Positions 47,379 through 58,095 of a DNA stretch of 64,000 nucleotides are shown here, one piece after another. The translations under genes were made by a program, and so were the position numbers. The stretch is from JAXGXJ01 sp963829545. GTDB taxonomy: Bacteria > Actinomycetota > Thermoleophilia > RBG-16-64-13. The stretch's first letter is position 1; every line of letters starts with the position of its first letter. The notes under the pieces are model-generated. The model was not told where the DNA came from. It did not search any database and saw nothing but the letters and a program-made list of their open reading frames with translations. Location: assembly GCA_963829545.1 (NCBI GenBank), contig CAWHIX010000011.1, forward strand, positions 248,001 to 312,000, read 5' to 3'.

Positions 47379-50265
47379 ATGGTCAGGGGTCCGAATATGG
47401 GTCGGCCTATGGGGGGCACGCCTCCGCGGTCGGCGGTGGAACAACTGCAGGGCTTCGGACAGTGGTGGAAAGGGGCGAACTGGAAGGCCCGGTCCATACT
47501 CTTGGTCCCGCTGGCCATCGTCGTCATCGTGATCCTGCTGGTGCTGGTGTCGCGTTTCTTTACCGAGTATCTGTGGTTCCAGGAGGTGGGTTTCACCAAC
47601 GTCTTCTGGACCCGCATCTGGGCGCGCCTCGCGGTGATGGCCGGCGCCGGGGTGATCTTCTTCGGCATCTTCTACGGCAACCTGCGGCTGGCCCGGCACT
47701 TCGTGCCCAAGGTCAGGCGCGCCCAAGTGGCGGAGAGCGATGTCTACGACCTGGTCGAGACCCCGCCGAAGGGCAGCAAGCGGCTCATCCTGGCGGTCTC
47801 TATAGTTCTCGCGGTCATTTTCGCCCTCGCCTACGGTGGCTCGTGGACGAGGATCTGGCTCTACTTCCAGCAGAGCGACTTCGGTTTCACCGCGCCGGTC
47901 TTCGACCGGGACGCCTCCTTCTTCGTGTTCACCCTGCCTTTTGCCGAGATGGTGCTGACCTTCGTGATGGTGGCGTTCCTCTTCAGCTTCATCGGAGCCC
48001 TGGTCATTTACATCACGAACGGGGCCTTCGCCGTAGAGGGACGCAGCCTACGCGCCTCTCCGCACGTGAAAGCGCATCTGTCCGTCATCTTCGCGGTGGC
48101 CATGCTGGGCAAGGCCGTGGACTACTTCTTGGGCGTGTGGGGACTCGCCTACTCCGAGCGCGGGGCGACCTTCGGACCGAGTTATACGGATGTGAACGTC
48201 CAGATACCTGTGCTGCGCTTCCTGGCCATCGTGGCCGTGATAGCGGCGGTGCTCTTCCTCGTGAACATCTACTTCAAGGGTTGGCGCCTTCCGGCTATAG
48301 CTATCGGCCTGCTCTTCGTCACCTGGCTCTTCGCCGGTCAGATCTACCCGGCTATCGTGCAGCAGTACCGCGTATCGCCCACGGAGATCGAGAAAGAAAG
48401 CCCCTACATAGCCAACAACATCGAGGCGACCCGCTGGGCCTTCGGCCTCAATGAGGTGGAGGCGGTCTCGTTCCCTGCCAACACCAATCTCGACCAGGAG
48501 GCGCTACAGGAGAACGGGAACACCGTCGACAACGTGCGCGTTTGGGACCCAGCCACCACTCTACGGGCCTACCGCCAGATCCAGGAGATACGGACCTACT
48601 ACAACTTCAACGACGTCGACATCGACCGCTATGTGGTCGACGCCGCTACCGGCAGTTGCTCATCGCTCCCCGGGAGTTCGACCGCACCAAGCTCACCGGC
48701 CAGGCCCAGACCTGGGTCAACGAGCATCTCACCTACACCCACGGCTACGGGATCGTTTCAGCCCGGTGAGTGAGGCCGGCGCACAGGGCCTGCCCGAGCT
48801 GTTCGTGCAGGGACATCCCCCCCGGGGCGAGACGCCGCTGGAGATCACGCGGCCCCAGATCTACTATGGCGAGGTCCCTGACACCTTCGTGCTGGTGAAG
48901 ACGACGGCCAAGGAGTTCGACTACCCCATGGGCGAAGAGAACGTCTTCACCGAGTACGCGGGTACCGGGGGCGTCGCCATCGGTAGCTTCGCCAGGCAAC
49001 TCATCTTCAGCGTGCGCTACGCTTCTCTGAAGCTGCTGGTCTCGGACTACCTGCGCCCGACTGCCGCATCGTCTATCGCCGGGCACATTGACGAGCGGGT
49101 GCAGAGCATCGCTCCCTTCCTCCAGTACGACCGCGATCCCTACATAGTGCTCCGTGACGACGGCAGCTTGGTCTGGATGTGGGACGCCTATACAAGCACC
49201 GATCTCTTCCCCAACTCGCAGCCCAGCGGCGCCGGGATCAACTACATCCGCAACTCGGTGAAGGTGGTGGTCGATGCCTACAACGGCGACATGACCTTCT
49301 ACCAGATGGATCCCGGAGACGCGATCACCAATGCCTGGGGCAAGATCTATCCGGGGCTCTTCACGCCGGCCGCACAGATGCCCGCCGACATAGTCCGGCA
49401 CATGCGCTATCCGGAGGACCTCCTCACCATCCAGGCCAACACTCTGGCCCTCTACCACATGAAGGAGCCTCAGCTCTTCTACAACAGGGAAGACGTGTGG
49501 GAGATCCCCACCGAGATGTACGGCGGAGAGGAGATCGTGGTAGCGCCCTACTACGCGGTGATGGTTCTTCCCGGCGAGACCGAGGAGGAGATGGTCCTCA
49601 TGCAGCCCTTCGCCCCTCGCACGAAGCAGAACATGGTGTCGTGGATGGCGGGCCGCATGGACGGCGAAGCGTACGGGGACTTGGCGCTGATCACCTTCCC
49701 CAAAGACAAGCTCGTCTACGGGCCCCAACAGGTCGAGGCGCGCATCAGCAACGACCCGTTGATCTCGGCTCAGCTCACCCTGTGGGACCAGGCGGGGAGC
49801 GAGGCCATCCGGGGCGATCTCCTCGTCATCCCGGTCGATGAGTCGCTGATCTATGTGGAGCCGCTGTATCTACAGGCTGAGCAGAGCGCCATCCCCGAGC
49901 TGACCAGGGTGATCGTGGCCTACGGTGACGTAGTGGTGATGGAGAACGATCTGCGCACCGCTCTGGAAACCATCTTCGCGGAGACACCGGGCGGATCGAC
50001 GACGACGGTCCCGGGTGGATCTACCACCACCACCGCTCCGGGTGGTACCACGACGACCACGAGTGTCCAGCCCGGCACCACGACGACGACGGTCGCGGGT
50101 CAGTTGCCTACCGATCCGGGCGAGCTGCTCGATCTGGCCGACCAACTCTATGAAGAAGCCCGGGAGGCGCAGCGTACCAACGACTGGGCCACCTACGGCG
50201 AGAAGATCGATCGACTTGGCCAGGTCATAGCGGCGCTGCAGGCGCTGGAGGATGCGGGACAGTAG
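47379..50265 (+). CDS. UPF0182 family membrane protein (two frameshifts)
   Basis: A large membrane protein of about 960 residues, a family common in actinobacteria and cyanobacteria. The N-terminal third has seven or so hydrophobic segments (SRFFTEYLWFQEVGFTNVFW is characteristic); the rest is a large probably extracytoplasmic domain with EKESPYIANNIEATRWAFGL, WDAYTSTDLFPNSQP, SVKVVVDAYNGDMTFYQMDP-type motifs and PTEMYGG. Frame breaks near 48650 and 48760; the link between them is KLTGQAQTWVNEHLTYTHGY. The tail holds a Thr-rich run (STTTTAPGGTTTTT type) and a final helix. Function unknown. ATG 47379 with GAGGAGG. Confidence 0.88.
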
Positions 50266-50290
50266 ACAGGAAAGAGCCCTCGCTAACATG

Positions 50291-50326
50291 AAGGCCCGCC
50301 CTCCGCGATCGCGGAGGGCGGGCCTT
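50291..50326. terminator. 18-bp palindromic bidirectional terminator
   Basis: A perfect palindrome (50291-50308 with 50309-50326) beginning AAGGCCCGCCC, between convergent UPF0182 and the PadR gene. The AA/TT ends allow use in both directions. Confidence 0.65.
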
Positions 50327-50348
50327 GTCGCTTCAGCTGTTTCGCTGG

Positions 50349-50786
50349 CTAGATCTCGCGCCCTCGCGCGCCGGCGAGGGCTTGCACGGCGCGGTCCGCG
50401 AGTTTCTGCATGGCCGTCGCCCGCTGCGAGAGGGATGCCGTCATGATCTCGAGCGCTTCGAGGCCCTGATCGGTGATCTGGTATACGCGGCGGCTCGGAC
50501 CCGCTTCGGGTACTTGCCAGGAGGAAGTCACGAAGCCCTGCTCCTCCATGGCCCGAAGCAGACGGTACATGCTACCCGGGTCGACGCAGACGAGGCTTCC
50601 GGCCACCGCTTCGATCTGGTCCACGAGTTCGTACCCGTGCGTGGTGGACTCCGCGATCATGGCGAGTGCCGCGACCTCCAGGACCGCTCGGCGATACCGG
50701 CCTCCTCCAGGCTCTCCGCAGGGACCTGGACCCTGAGCGGCTCCGCCTTTGTTACGGCCTTGGCCTCTACGTTCCTCGGGACACAT
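50349..50786 (-). CDS. PadR family transcriptional regulator
   Basis: A 145-residue regulator. The winged helix AVLEVAALAMIAESTTHGYEL with DPGSMYRLLRAMEEQGFVTS (residues about 34-85) is the PadR signature, followed by a helical C-terminal dimerisation segment. The basic N-terminus (about 30 residues) may be overcalled. It begins 6 bases after the TetR stop, so the two are cotranscribed. It may sense the substrate of the AOR cluster. Confidence 0.8.
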   Translation of the reverse strand: MCPEERRGQGRNKGGAAQGPGPCGEPGGGRYRRAVLEVAALAMIAESTTHGYELVDQIEAVAGSLVCVDPGSMYRLLRAMEEQGFVTSSWQVPEAGPSRRVYQITDQGLEALEIMTASLSQRATAMQKLADRAVQALAGARGREI

Positions 50787-50792
50787 TCTTGG

Positions 50793-51425
50793 TCACGCCC
50801 CCATCTCCTCCGTGGCGCCTGGAGTCGGTCTCTCGGCTGCGACGGACCGCAGGATGAGGTCGAGCATCTGCTTGGAGCGATCCTCGGTCCAGTCGTCGGT
50901 GAGACCCATGAGATAGACGATGTCCTCCGTCCAAGCCCGGCTCACGATCATCCAGGCCGTTTGCAGCGGGTCTACGCCTGGAGCTACGGAGCCCTCCTGC
51001 TGGCCCTCGCGCACCACCTCGGCGATGCTTCTTACGAGTGCGCGGTGTTTGGTGGCCAGGGCTTCACGCAACCCCTCAGCGGGAGGGGCGGCGATGAACT
51101 CGAACAGGGCCAAGACCGACTTGTCGCTGTCCGGCGAGGCTAGGTTGGCATGCTCGGCGGACAGCTGACGAAGCCTCTCGATGGCGTCACCCTCCCGCTC
51201 CACGTGGTGGTGGGCCGTACGCCTGCTGATGAGGAGGTCGAGCGCTGCCAGCAGTATCTCCTTGCGGTTGGCGAAGTGAGCGTACAGCGCGGGAGTGGTC
51301 ACGCCTACGGCGGCGGCGATGCGGGTGAGCGTGGTGCCTGTCACCCCATGTTCGGCGATCAGCTGGAGGGTCACCTCGATGACCTGCTCTCTTCTCTCCC
51401 TGCTTCTCAGACGTCTCTCCGCCAT
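50793..51425 (-). CDS. TetR family regulator beside the AOR operon
   Basis: A 210-residue TetR protein: REQVIEVTLQLIAEHGVTGT, then LTRIAAAVGVTTPALYAHFA and NRKEILLAALDLL (residues about 11-63) form the helix-turn-helix. The C-terminal ligand domain is intact. It is divergent from the AOR gene and probably represses it; the promoter at 51494-51522 lies between them. Confidence 0.87.
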   Translation of the reverse strand: MAERRLRSRERREQVIEVTLQLIAEHGVTGTTLTRIAAAVGVTTPALYAHFANRKEILLAALDLLISRRTAHHHVEREGDAIERLRQLSAEHANLASPDSDKSVLALFEFIAAPPAEGLREALATKHRALVRSIAEVVREGQQEGSVAPGVDPLQTAWMIVSRAWTEDIVYLMGLTDDWTEDRSKQMLDLILRSVAAERPTPGATEEMGA

Positions 51426-51493
51426 TCGCCTTCCTTCAAGTCGCCGGCATCGGCTGCGTCACCCATCCAAAATAGCAAATCCGCTCGGTGGCA

Positions 51494-51522
51494 TTGACTA
51501 CTTAATCACCTTTTACTAAAGT
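51494..51522 (+). promoter_or_regulatory. Promoter of the AOR operon
   Basis: TTGACT (51494-51499), 17 bases, then TAAAGT (51517-51522), in an AT-rich patch between the divergent tetR and AOR genes. The imperfect inverted sequence TTAATCACC-TTTTACTAA between and within these elements could be the TetR operator. Confidence 0.5.
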
Positions 51523-51583
51523 TGCGCTTGACCGGCGTACGACCGGGGCTTTGTGGGGACCAGAAGGAAAGGTGGGGCTGACC

Positions 51584-53453
51584 ATGGTGTACGGCTATGC
51601 GGGGAAGTTGCTCTTCGTCGACCTGACCGCGGGCACTATCGTCGAGGAGACACCGACCGAGGATTTCTACCGCGCCTGCATCGGAGGGACCGGTCTGGGC
51701 GCGAAGGTCATCATGGAACGGACTGAGGCCGGGATCGATCCCCTCGGCCCGACGAACATGCTGGGGTTCGTGGCCGGCCCCCTCACGGCCACGGGCGTCT
51801 ACGGCGGCGGCCGGTTCATGGTCACCACCAAGTCGCCCCTCACCGGTGGGTGGGCCGACTCCAATTCGGGCGGCACCTGGGGCCCGGAGCTGAAGGACGC
51901 CGGATACGACGGTGTGTTCGTGACCGGGGCGTGCTCACGCCCGGTCTGCTTGGTCATCGATGCCGGCGAGGCCCGGCTGCGTGGACGCAGAGGTTGCCTG
52001 GGGCAAGGACACCTACGAGGCCGACGACGTGCTTCAGGACGCTGCTGGGCGAGCCGGGCAGTTGGACCATCTCCATGATCGGGCCGGCCGGCGAGCAGTG
52101 CTCGCTCTTGGCGGGCATCGTCAACGAGAAGGGGAGGATAGCGGCCCGCTCGGGTGTGGGGGCCGTGATGGGCTCGAAGAGACTGAAGGCGGTGGCCGTG
52201 CGGGCGGGCAAGGGCTAGCCGCATCCCGGTGGCCGACAAGGAGGGCGCTGAGGGAGATCCAGAAGCAGTACTTGGAGGCCATCAAGGCCAGCCCCTTCCT
52301 CAAGGGGCTGACGAAGGCGGGGACCGGAGCAGGAGTGAGCTTCCTCCTGTCTATCGGTGACTGTCCCACCGAGAACTGGGCTACCACCGGCACGGAGGCC
52401 ATGCCCACGGCCGGGAAGCTCGACACCCCCAACATGGACGTGTACAAGCTGAAGGCCTACGGCTGTAGCGCCTGCCCGGTCCGCTGCGGGGCGCTGGTCA
52501 AGATAGACGACGGCCCGTATGCCAGCCAGGACGAGACGCACCGGCCCGAATACGAGACGCTGGCCTCCCTGGGCGCCTTGTGCCACAACGACAGCGCAGA
52601 GGCGGTCATCCGCGCCAACGAGATCTGCAACCGCTACGGCATCGACACCATCAGCACCGGCGGCGTCATCGCCTTCGCCATCGAGTGCTACGAGAAGGGG
52701 CTGATCGGTCCGCAGGACACGGGCGGGCTCGAGCTGCGCTGGGGCGACTCGGCCGCCGTCGTGACCCTGGTGGAGCAGATCGCGCGCCGCGAAGGATTCG
52801 GGGCCGTGCTCGCCGACGGCTCCAAGCGGGCAGCGGAGAAGATCGGTAAGGGGAGCGAGCAGTACGCCATGCACGTGGGCGGCCGTGAGATCCCCCTGCA
52901 CGACCCCCGCGCGACGCCGGCCATGGGCGTCTTCTACATCGCCGACGCCACTCCCGCTCAGCACTGTGGCCCGCAGGGGATGGCCATCCTCGATCAGGGC
53001 GCTCCTCTGGGCGAGGACCCCTTGCTCCAGTCGCAGTCGGCGCAGGTCTTCGGCGAGTACGACAAGAAGGGGGCGATCTACGCGCGCGGAGCCTCCTACT
53101 GGCAGCTGATGAGCTCGGCCGGTCTGTGCTCGCTCTATTCGCAGTTCGATGCGCCGCCGGTGGTGGAACTCCTGCGGCCCGTGACGGGCTGGGATATGGA
53201 CTGGGAGGAAGGTCTCCGAGCGGGCAGGCGCATCCTGACCCTGCGCCAGGCCTTCAACGTCCGCGAGGGACTGGGGCCCGACGACTTCCGTCTGCCCAAG
53301 CGCTTCGAGGAACCGCTCAGCGCCGGTCCCGCCGCCGGTAACGACGTCCCCTTCGAGCGCATGCGCGAGGACTACTTCTCAGCCATGGGCTGGGATCCCA
53401 AGACCGGCATCCCCCTGCCGGAGACACTCGCCGAGCTTGGCCTGGGGGTCTGA
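51584..53453 (+). CDS. Aldehyde:ferredoxin oxidoreductase family protein (frameshifts)
   Basis: Tungsten- or molybdenum-bispyranopterin enzyme oxidising aldehydes with ferredoxin. From ATG 51584: YAGKLLFVDLTAGTIVEETP and GFVAGPLTATGVYGGGRFMV are the family N-terminus; ARSGVGAVMGSKRLKAVAVR is the pterin-binding motif; the [4Fe-4S] ligands are CSACPVRC (C-x2-C-x3-C) and a later Cys in SAGLCSLYSQ. Frame breaks near 51975, 52045, 52215 and 52240; the last 400 residues (from EIQKQYLEAIKASPFLKG) are in one clean frame. The substrate aldehyde is unknown; the alcohol dehydrogenase and the HIBADH-like gene downstream suggest alcohol/aldehyde or small-acid metabolism. Confidence 0.86.
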
Positions 53454-53497
53454 CGGGGCTCGATCGGGGATGCAGGAATGACGACGAAGGAGCGGTG

Positions 53498-54429
53498 ATG
53501 AAGGTAGGTTTCATAGGCATCGGCCAGATGGGCGTCCACATGGCCGGGAACATACAGGCGGCCGGCAACGAACTGGTGGTCAACGACGCGAACAAAGAGG
53601 CGGCCGCCCCGCTGCTGGCGACCGGCGCCGTCTGGGCGGATACTCCCAAGGATGTGGCCGAGGCCTGTCGCCTGGTCATCTCCTGCCTGCCCACTCCCCA
53701 GATCGTGGAAGAGGTGGCCCTGGGGCCGGATGGGCTCCAGGCCGCTTGGAAAGCAGGCGACATCTACATCGACATGAGCACCAACTCGCCCTCGACGGTC
53801 AGGCGCATCGCCGCCGCCGCGGCCGAGAAGGGTGTGCGCGTGCTTGACGCACCGGTGAGTGGAGGCACCAGAGGCGCCGAACTGGGGACGCTCACTGTCA
53901 TGGTGGGAGGCGAGGCGGCCACGCTCGAGGAGGCCCGCCCAATCCTGGAGCCCATGGCGAACAAGATCTTCCATTTGGGTGACGTGGGCTGCGGGAACGT
54001 GGCCAAGCTGGTCAACAACATGATCGGCCTCACCTGCAACTCCATCTGCGCGGAAGGCTTCGTCCTGGGAGTGAAAGGCGGCATCGACCCGCAGGCCCTC
54101 TACGATCTGCTGACCATCAGCACGGCCAACAACTGGAGCCTGCAGCAATACACAACAGCGTGTTCAAAGGCAATTTCGAGCCCGGTTTCAAGATCTCGCT
54201 GGCGTACAAGGACATCAATCTGGCGCTGGCACTGGGCGAGGAGTTCGGGGTGCCCCTGCCCGTAGCTGAAGTGGTCAAGGACGACCTGGCCGCTGCCGTC
54301 GGAGACGGCCGCGGCGACAAAGGTGTCGACGGGGTCATACTCAGTCTGGAAGAAGCGGCTCGAGGTACAGGTGCGGACCGCCCAGTAGGCGCTCCGCCGG
54401 CTCTGGATCAACGGGAGGCAAGGATATGA
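53498..54429 (+). CDS. 3-hydroxyisobutyrate dehydrogenase-like NAD(P)-oxidoreductase (one frameshift)
   Basis: ATG 53498 (GTG 53495 is adjacent). Nucleotide-binding GFIGIGQMGVHMAG (residues 4-17), substrate-binding DAPVSGGTRGAELGTLTVMV and catalytic Lys in GNVAKLVNNM identify the beta-hydroxyacid dehydrogenase family. The frame shifts near 54155; the end VFKGNFEPGFKISLAYKDIN is in the new frame. It is read with AOR upstream (44-base gap) and overlaps the cupin (ATGA). Confidence 0.85.
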
Positions 54430-54791
54430 TCGTAATCGACAGCAGCACGGTACAGCCGGCGTTCATGGCGCCCGAGAACGACATCATCGTGGGCAAGGCG
54501 CCCGTGAGCGGCCGCCGTCTCCTGACGATGGCCGACTCGGACGGCTGGGCGGCCGCGCTCACCACCTTCGGCATCGGCGGGAGGCTCAACTGGCACACCC
54601 ACGACTCCGAGCAGATCCTCTACATAACCGAGGGTCGAGGCATCGTCGCTACCAAAGACACGGAGTACGTGGTGACGCCGGGCATGATCATCTATATCCC
54701 AGCGGGCGAGAACCACTGGCACGGGGCCACGGAGGACTCTTCCATGACCCATCTGAACGTCCAAAAAGCGGGCATCCATCTCGCGGAATAG
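54426..54791 (+). CDS. Small cupin-domain protein
   Basis: A 121-residue single cupin. Metal ligands appear in LNWHTHDSEQILYITEGRG (motif 1: H-x-H-x4-(E/Q)-x6-G) and IYIPAGENHWH (motif 2). ATG 54426 overlaps the dehydrogenase stop. It is third in the AOR operon. It could be a metal-dependent isomerase, a sensor or a small enzyme of the pathway; only the fold is certain. Confidence 0.8.
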   Translation: MIVIDSSTVQPAFMAPENDIIVGKAPVSGRRLLTMADSDGWAAALTTFGIGGRLNWHTHDSEQILYITEGRGIVATKDTEYVVTPGMIIYIPAGENHWHGATEDSSMTHLNVQKAGIHLAE

Positions 54792-54807
54792 GCTGAGGAG
54801 AACTCAC

Positions 54808-55892
54808 ATGAAAGCTGCAGTCTGCTACGAGTTCGGCAACCGCTCGTCGTGGAGGAACTCACCCTGCGGGCTCCGCGCCCCGACGAAGTGCGGGTGAAGG
54901 TGGCGGCAACGGCCATCTGCCACAGCGACATCCACGACATCCATGGCGACTTCGGGGGCATGGTGCCCTTCGTCGGCGGCCACGAGACGGCAGGGCATGT
55001 CGAGGAGGTGGGGGCGAACGTCACCACCGTGCGGGCGGGTGACGCCGTCATAGTCAGCCTGCTCGAGTCCTGCGGGAAGTGCTCCTACTGCGTCACCGGC
55101 AAGCCGTACTTCTGCGAAACCAAGGTCACCTACGACGTTGAAGGGACGCTCACCAACGCCAAGGGTGAGGGCATCGCGCAGAAGGCCCGGGTCGCCGGTT
55201 TCGCCGAGTACGTGCTGGTGCACGAGTCGCAGTTGGTGAAGATCGACGACGACTTCCCCCTCGACCTGGCCTCCCTCCTCGCCTGCGGCGTCATAACCGG
55301 CTTCGGGGCCGTGGTCAACAGGGCCCGGGTGCGCCCGTTCGAGAGCGTGGTCGTCATCGGGACGGGCGGGGTGGGACTGAACGCCGTCCAGGGTGCGGTC
55401 GTCTGCGGAGCCAACCCCATCATCGCTGTGGATATCGTGGACTCCAAGCTGGAGCGGGCCAGGGAGTTCGGCGCCACCCACGCCGTGAACGGCAAGGCGG
55501 TCGACGCAGTCGTCGCGGTCCAGGAACTGACCAACGGCAAGGGGGTCGACTACGCCTTCGTGACGGTGGGCAGCGCTGCCGCCATGCAGCAGGCCTGGAA
55601 CATGCTCTGCCGGGGCGGCACCGCCGTCATGGTGGGCATCCCGCCGGGCACCGACCCATTGGTTTCCGTGCCGGGCGGCGAACTCGCTTTCACGGAGAAG
55701 ACCCTCACCGGAGGCTTCATGGGCTCCACCCGCCTGAGTGTGGATGTGCCCGGGCTGATCGGCCTCTACAAGGCAGGTCGCTACAAGCTCGACGAACTCG
55801 TCGCGGGGCGCTATCCGCTCGAGCGCATCAACGATGCCCTGGAGTCCTCCATGGCCGGCGAGGCGCTGCGCAACGTGATCGTGTTCGACTGA
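54808..55892 (+). CDS. Zinc-dependent alcohol dehydrogenase (one frameshift near the start)
   Basis: ATG 54808 (GAGGAG upstream) gives MKAAVCYEFGN, then a one-base shift near 54840 joins VVEELTLRAPRPDEVRVKVA. Medium-chain dehydrogenase: catalytic zinc ligands CHSDIHDIHGD and GHETAG, structural-zinc lobe CGKCSYC...FC, and Rossmann motif VIGTGGVGLNAV. The last gene of the AOR operon, presumably forming the aldehyde that AOR oxidises, or the reverse. Confidence 0.9.
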
Positions 55893-55952
55893 CGAAGCGG
55901 CGCGGCCGGCGACGCCGGCGCGGGCCTTTCTGACCATGCCCTCCCTGACTGC

Positions 55953-55976
55953 GGGGGGCGCCGAAAGGCGCCCCCC
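55953..55976 (+). terminator. 10-bp GAAA-loop hairpin after the alcohol dehydrogenase
   Basis: GGGGGGCGCC (55953-55962) pairs with 55967-55976 around a GAAA tetraloop, 60 bases after the stop. The gap to 56172 otherwise shows nothing clear; a promoter for the hydrogenase operon is expected there but not evident. Confidence 0.6.
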
Positions 55977-56172
55977 GGCATGTCTTGGCGGGGCGCTTCT
56001 CAGGAGGTCGCCATTTCGGCCGTCCTTTCCGACGGCATCGCACGCTCGTCGAGACCCGTCCCGCCATCGGGGACTGGGTTTAGTCGGCAGATACACGTAT
56101 TCTTGATGGTCTGCGGGGCCGCGAACTGCCGGTCGCCGTTCGGGGAGCGAGAAGAGGCGTAAGGGGGAGCCT

Positions 56173-58089
56173 GTGAACCAAGCCATGGAACGCTTGTTGG
56201 AGCTTCGCGAGGAGGCCGAGGAACGGCTGCTTGAACAGAAGCTGCGGATGAGGATGGGCATCACGGTCGGGTCGGCGACCTGCGAGGACGCGGCGGGAGC
56301 GCCCGAGGTGTTCGAGCGGTTCCGCGGACTGCTCGAACAACATCAGGTCGAGGACGTGGTCCTCAGTCACGTGGGGTGCACAGGTCGCTGCGACATGGAG
56401 CCGGTGGTCACCGTGCGCTCGAAGGGAGCCAGCCCCGTCAAGTACATCGGGGTCGACCCCGACAAAGCAGCCGAGATCTTCGCGTCGCACGTCCTGAAGG
56501 GCGTGCCCGTGCACAAGTACGCCATGCCCCTCAGTGACACTCTCGCGGCCGAGTATCTCGAGAAGAGCGTCTGGAAGAACGCCAGGCTGGCCAACCGCTT
56601 CCACCCGGTATACGGCGACGCCGATTTCTTTGGACGGCAGCTGCGGGTGACACTGCGGAACTGCGCCGGCATCGACCCCGAGAGCCTCGACGAGTACGTT
56701 GTGGTGAGGGGATACGAAGCGGCCGTGAAGGTGCTTACGGAGATGACCCCTCAGCAGGTCATCGACCAGGTCACCAAGTCAGGCCTCCGTGGCCGGGGCG
56801 GCGGCGGCTTTCCCACCGGGGTCAAGTGGAACTACGCGGCCATCCAGAAGAGCGACCAGAAGTACATAATCTGCAACGCCGACGAGGGCGACCCCGGGGC
56901 CTTCATGGATCGCAGCACCATCGAAGGCGATCCCCACACCATCCTCGAGGGCATGATCATCGCCGGCTACGCCATCGGCGCGCACCAGGGCTTCGTCTAC
57001 ATCAGAGCGGAGTACCCGCTGGCCATCAAGCGGCTGGAGATCGCCATCGAAGCTGCGCAGACGGCCGGCTTCCTGGGGAGGAACGTCTTCGGGACCGACT
57101 GGGATTTCGATATCGAGATCCGTCTGGGCGCAGGCGCATTCGTCTGTGGCGAGGAGACCGCCCTGATCGCTTCCATCCAGGGCTCGCGGGGTATGCCTCG
57201 GCCGCGTCCGCCCTACCCGGCGGTCAAGGGGCTGTGGGGCAAGCCCACGGTCATCAACAACGTCGAGACCCTCGCCAACGTCCCCGTGGTCATCCTGGAC
57301 GGGCCCGACTGGTTCGCCTCCGTGGGTACCGAGAAGAGCAAGGGCACCAAGGTCTTCGCGCTGGCCGGGAAGGTGCGCAACACGGGACTGGTGGAAGTGC
57401 CCATGGGCACGACGCTCCGTGAGGTGGTCTTCGGCGTCGGGGGCGGGATCCCCGCAGGCAAGCGGTTCAAGGCCGTGCAGACCGGCGGCCCGGCCGGTGG
57501 ATGTCTGCCCGAATCGTTCCTCGACACCCCGGTGGACTACGAGTCGCTGGCGGCGGCGGGCTCCATGATGGGCAGCGGTGGCATGATCGTCATCGACGAA
57601 GACTCCTGCATGGTCGACGTGGCCCGCTTCTTCCTCGACTTCACGCAGGACGAATCGTGCGGCAAGTGCGTACCGTGTCGCGAGGGCACCAAGCGCATGC
57701 TGGAGATCCTGGACCGGATCGTCTCGGGCCGCGGGGTAGACGGGGACATCGACAAGCTCCTGCGCCTGGGCGACACGGTCAAGCGCGCCTCCCTCTGCGG
57801 CCTGGGCCAATCGGCGCCCAACCCCGTGCTCAGCACCATCAAGCACTTCCGCGAGGAGTACGAAGCCCACATCCTCCACAAGCGCTGCCCGGCCGGTGTG
57901 TGCAAGGAACTGCTGGCCTACACCATCGTTCCCGACAAGTGCACCGGCTGCGGCGTCTGCAAGAGACAGTGTCCGGTGAAGTGCATCAGCGGCGACAAGA
58001 AGGAAGTCCACGTGATCGACGCTTCCCAGTGTACGCGCTGCGGACAGTGCTTCGAGGCCTGCAAGTTCGACGCTGTGAACAGGGAGTAG
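56173..58089 (+). CDS. NuoF/HndC-like NAD(P)-binding hydrogenase subunit
   Basis: A 638-residue diaphorase subunit from GTG 56173. An N-terminal thioredoxin-like [2Fe-2S] domain (about residues 20-105) shows only three of the four expected cysteines (ATCEDAAGA, GCTGRC). A NuoF core follows: SGLRGRGGGGFPTGVKW binds FMN/NAD, then CNADEGDPGAFMDR, and the [4Fe-4S] CGKCVPCREG...C. Two C-terminal ferredoxin clusters are CTGCGVCKRQCPV and CTRCGQCFEAC. First gene of the C-D-A order hydrogenase operon. Confidence 0.9.
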   Translation: MNQAMERLLELREEAEERLLEQKLRMRMGITVGSATCEDAAGAPEVFERFRGLLEQHQVEDVVLSHVGCTGRCDMEPVVTVRSKGASPVKYIGVDPDKAAEIFASHVLKGVPVHKYAMPLSDTLAAEYLEKSVWKNARLANRFHPVYGDADFFGRQLRVTLRNCAGIDPESLDEYVVVRGYEAAVKVLTEMTPQQVIDQVTKSGLRGRGGGGFPTGVKWNYAAIQKSDQKYIICNADEGDPGAFMDRSTIEGDPHTILEGMIIAGYAIGAHQGFVYIRAEYPLAIKRLEIAIEAAQTAGFLGRNVFGTDWDFDIEIRLGAGAFVCGEETALIASIQGSRGMPRPRPPYPAVKGLWGKPTVINNVETLANVPVVILDGPDWFASVGTEKSKGTKVFALAGKVRNTGLVEVPMGTTLREVVFGVGGGIPAGKRFKAVQTGGPAGGCLPESFLDTPVDYESLAAAGSMMGSGGMIVIDEDSCMVDVARFFLDFTQDESCGKCVPCREGTKRMLEILDRIVSGRGVDGDIDKLLRLGDTVKRASLCGLGQSAPNPVLSTIKHFREEYEAHILHKRCPAGVCKELLAYTIVPDKCTGCGVCKRQCPVKCISGDKKEVHVIDASQCTRCGQCFEACKFDAVNRE

Positions 58090-58095
58090 GCGGCC

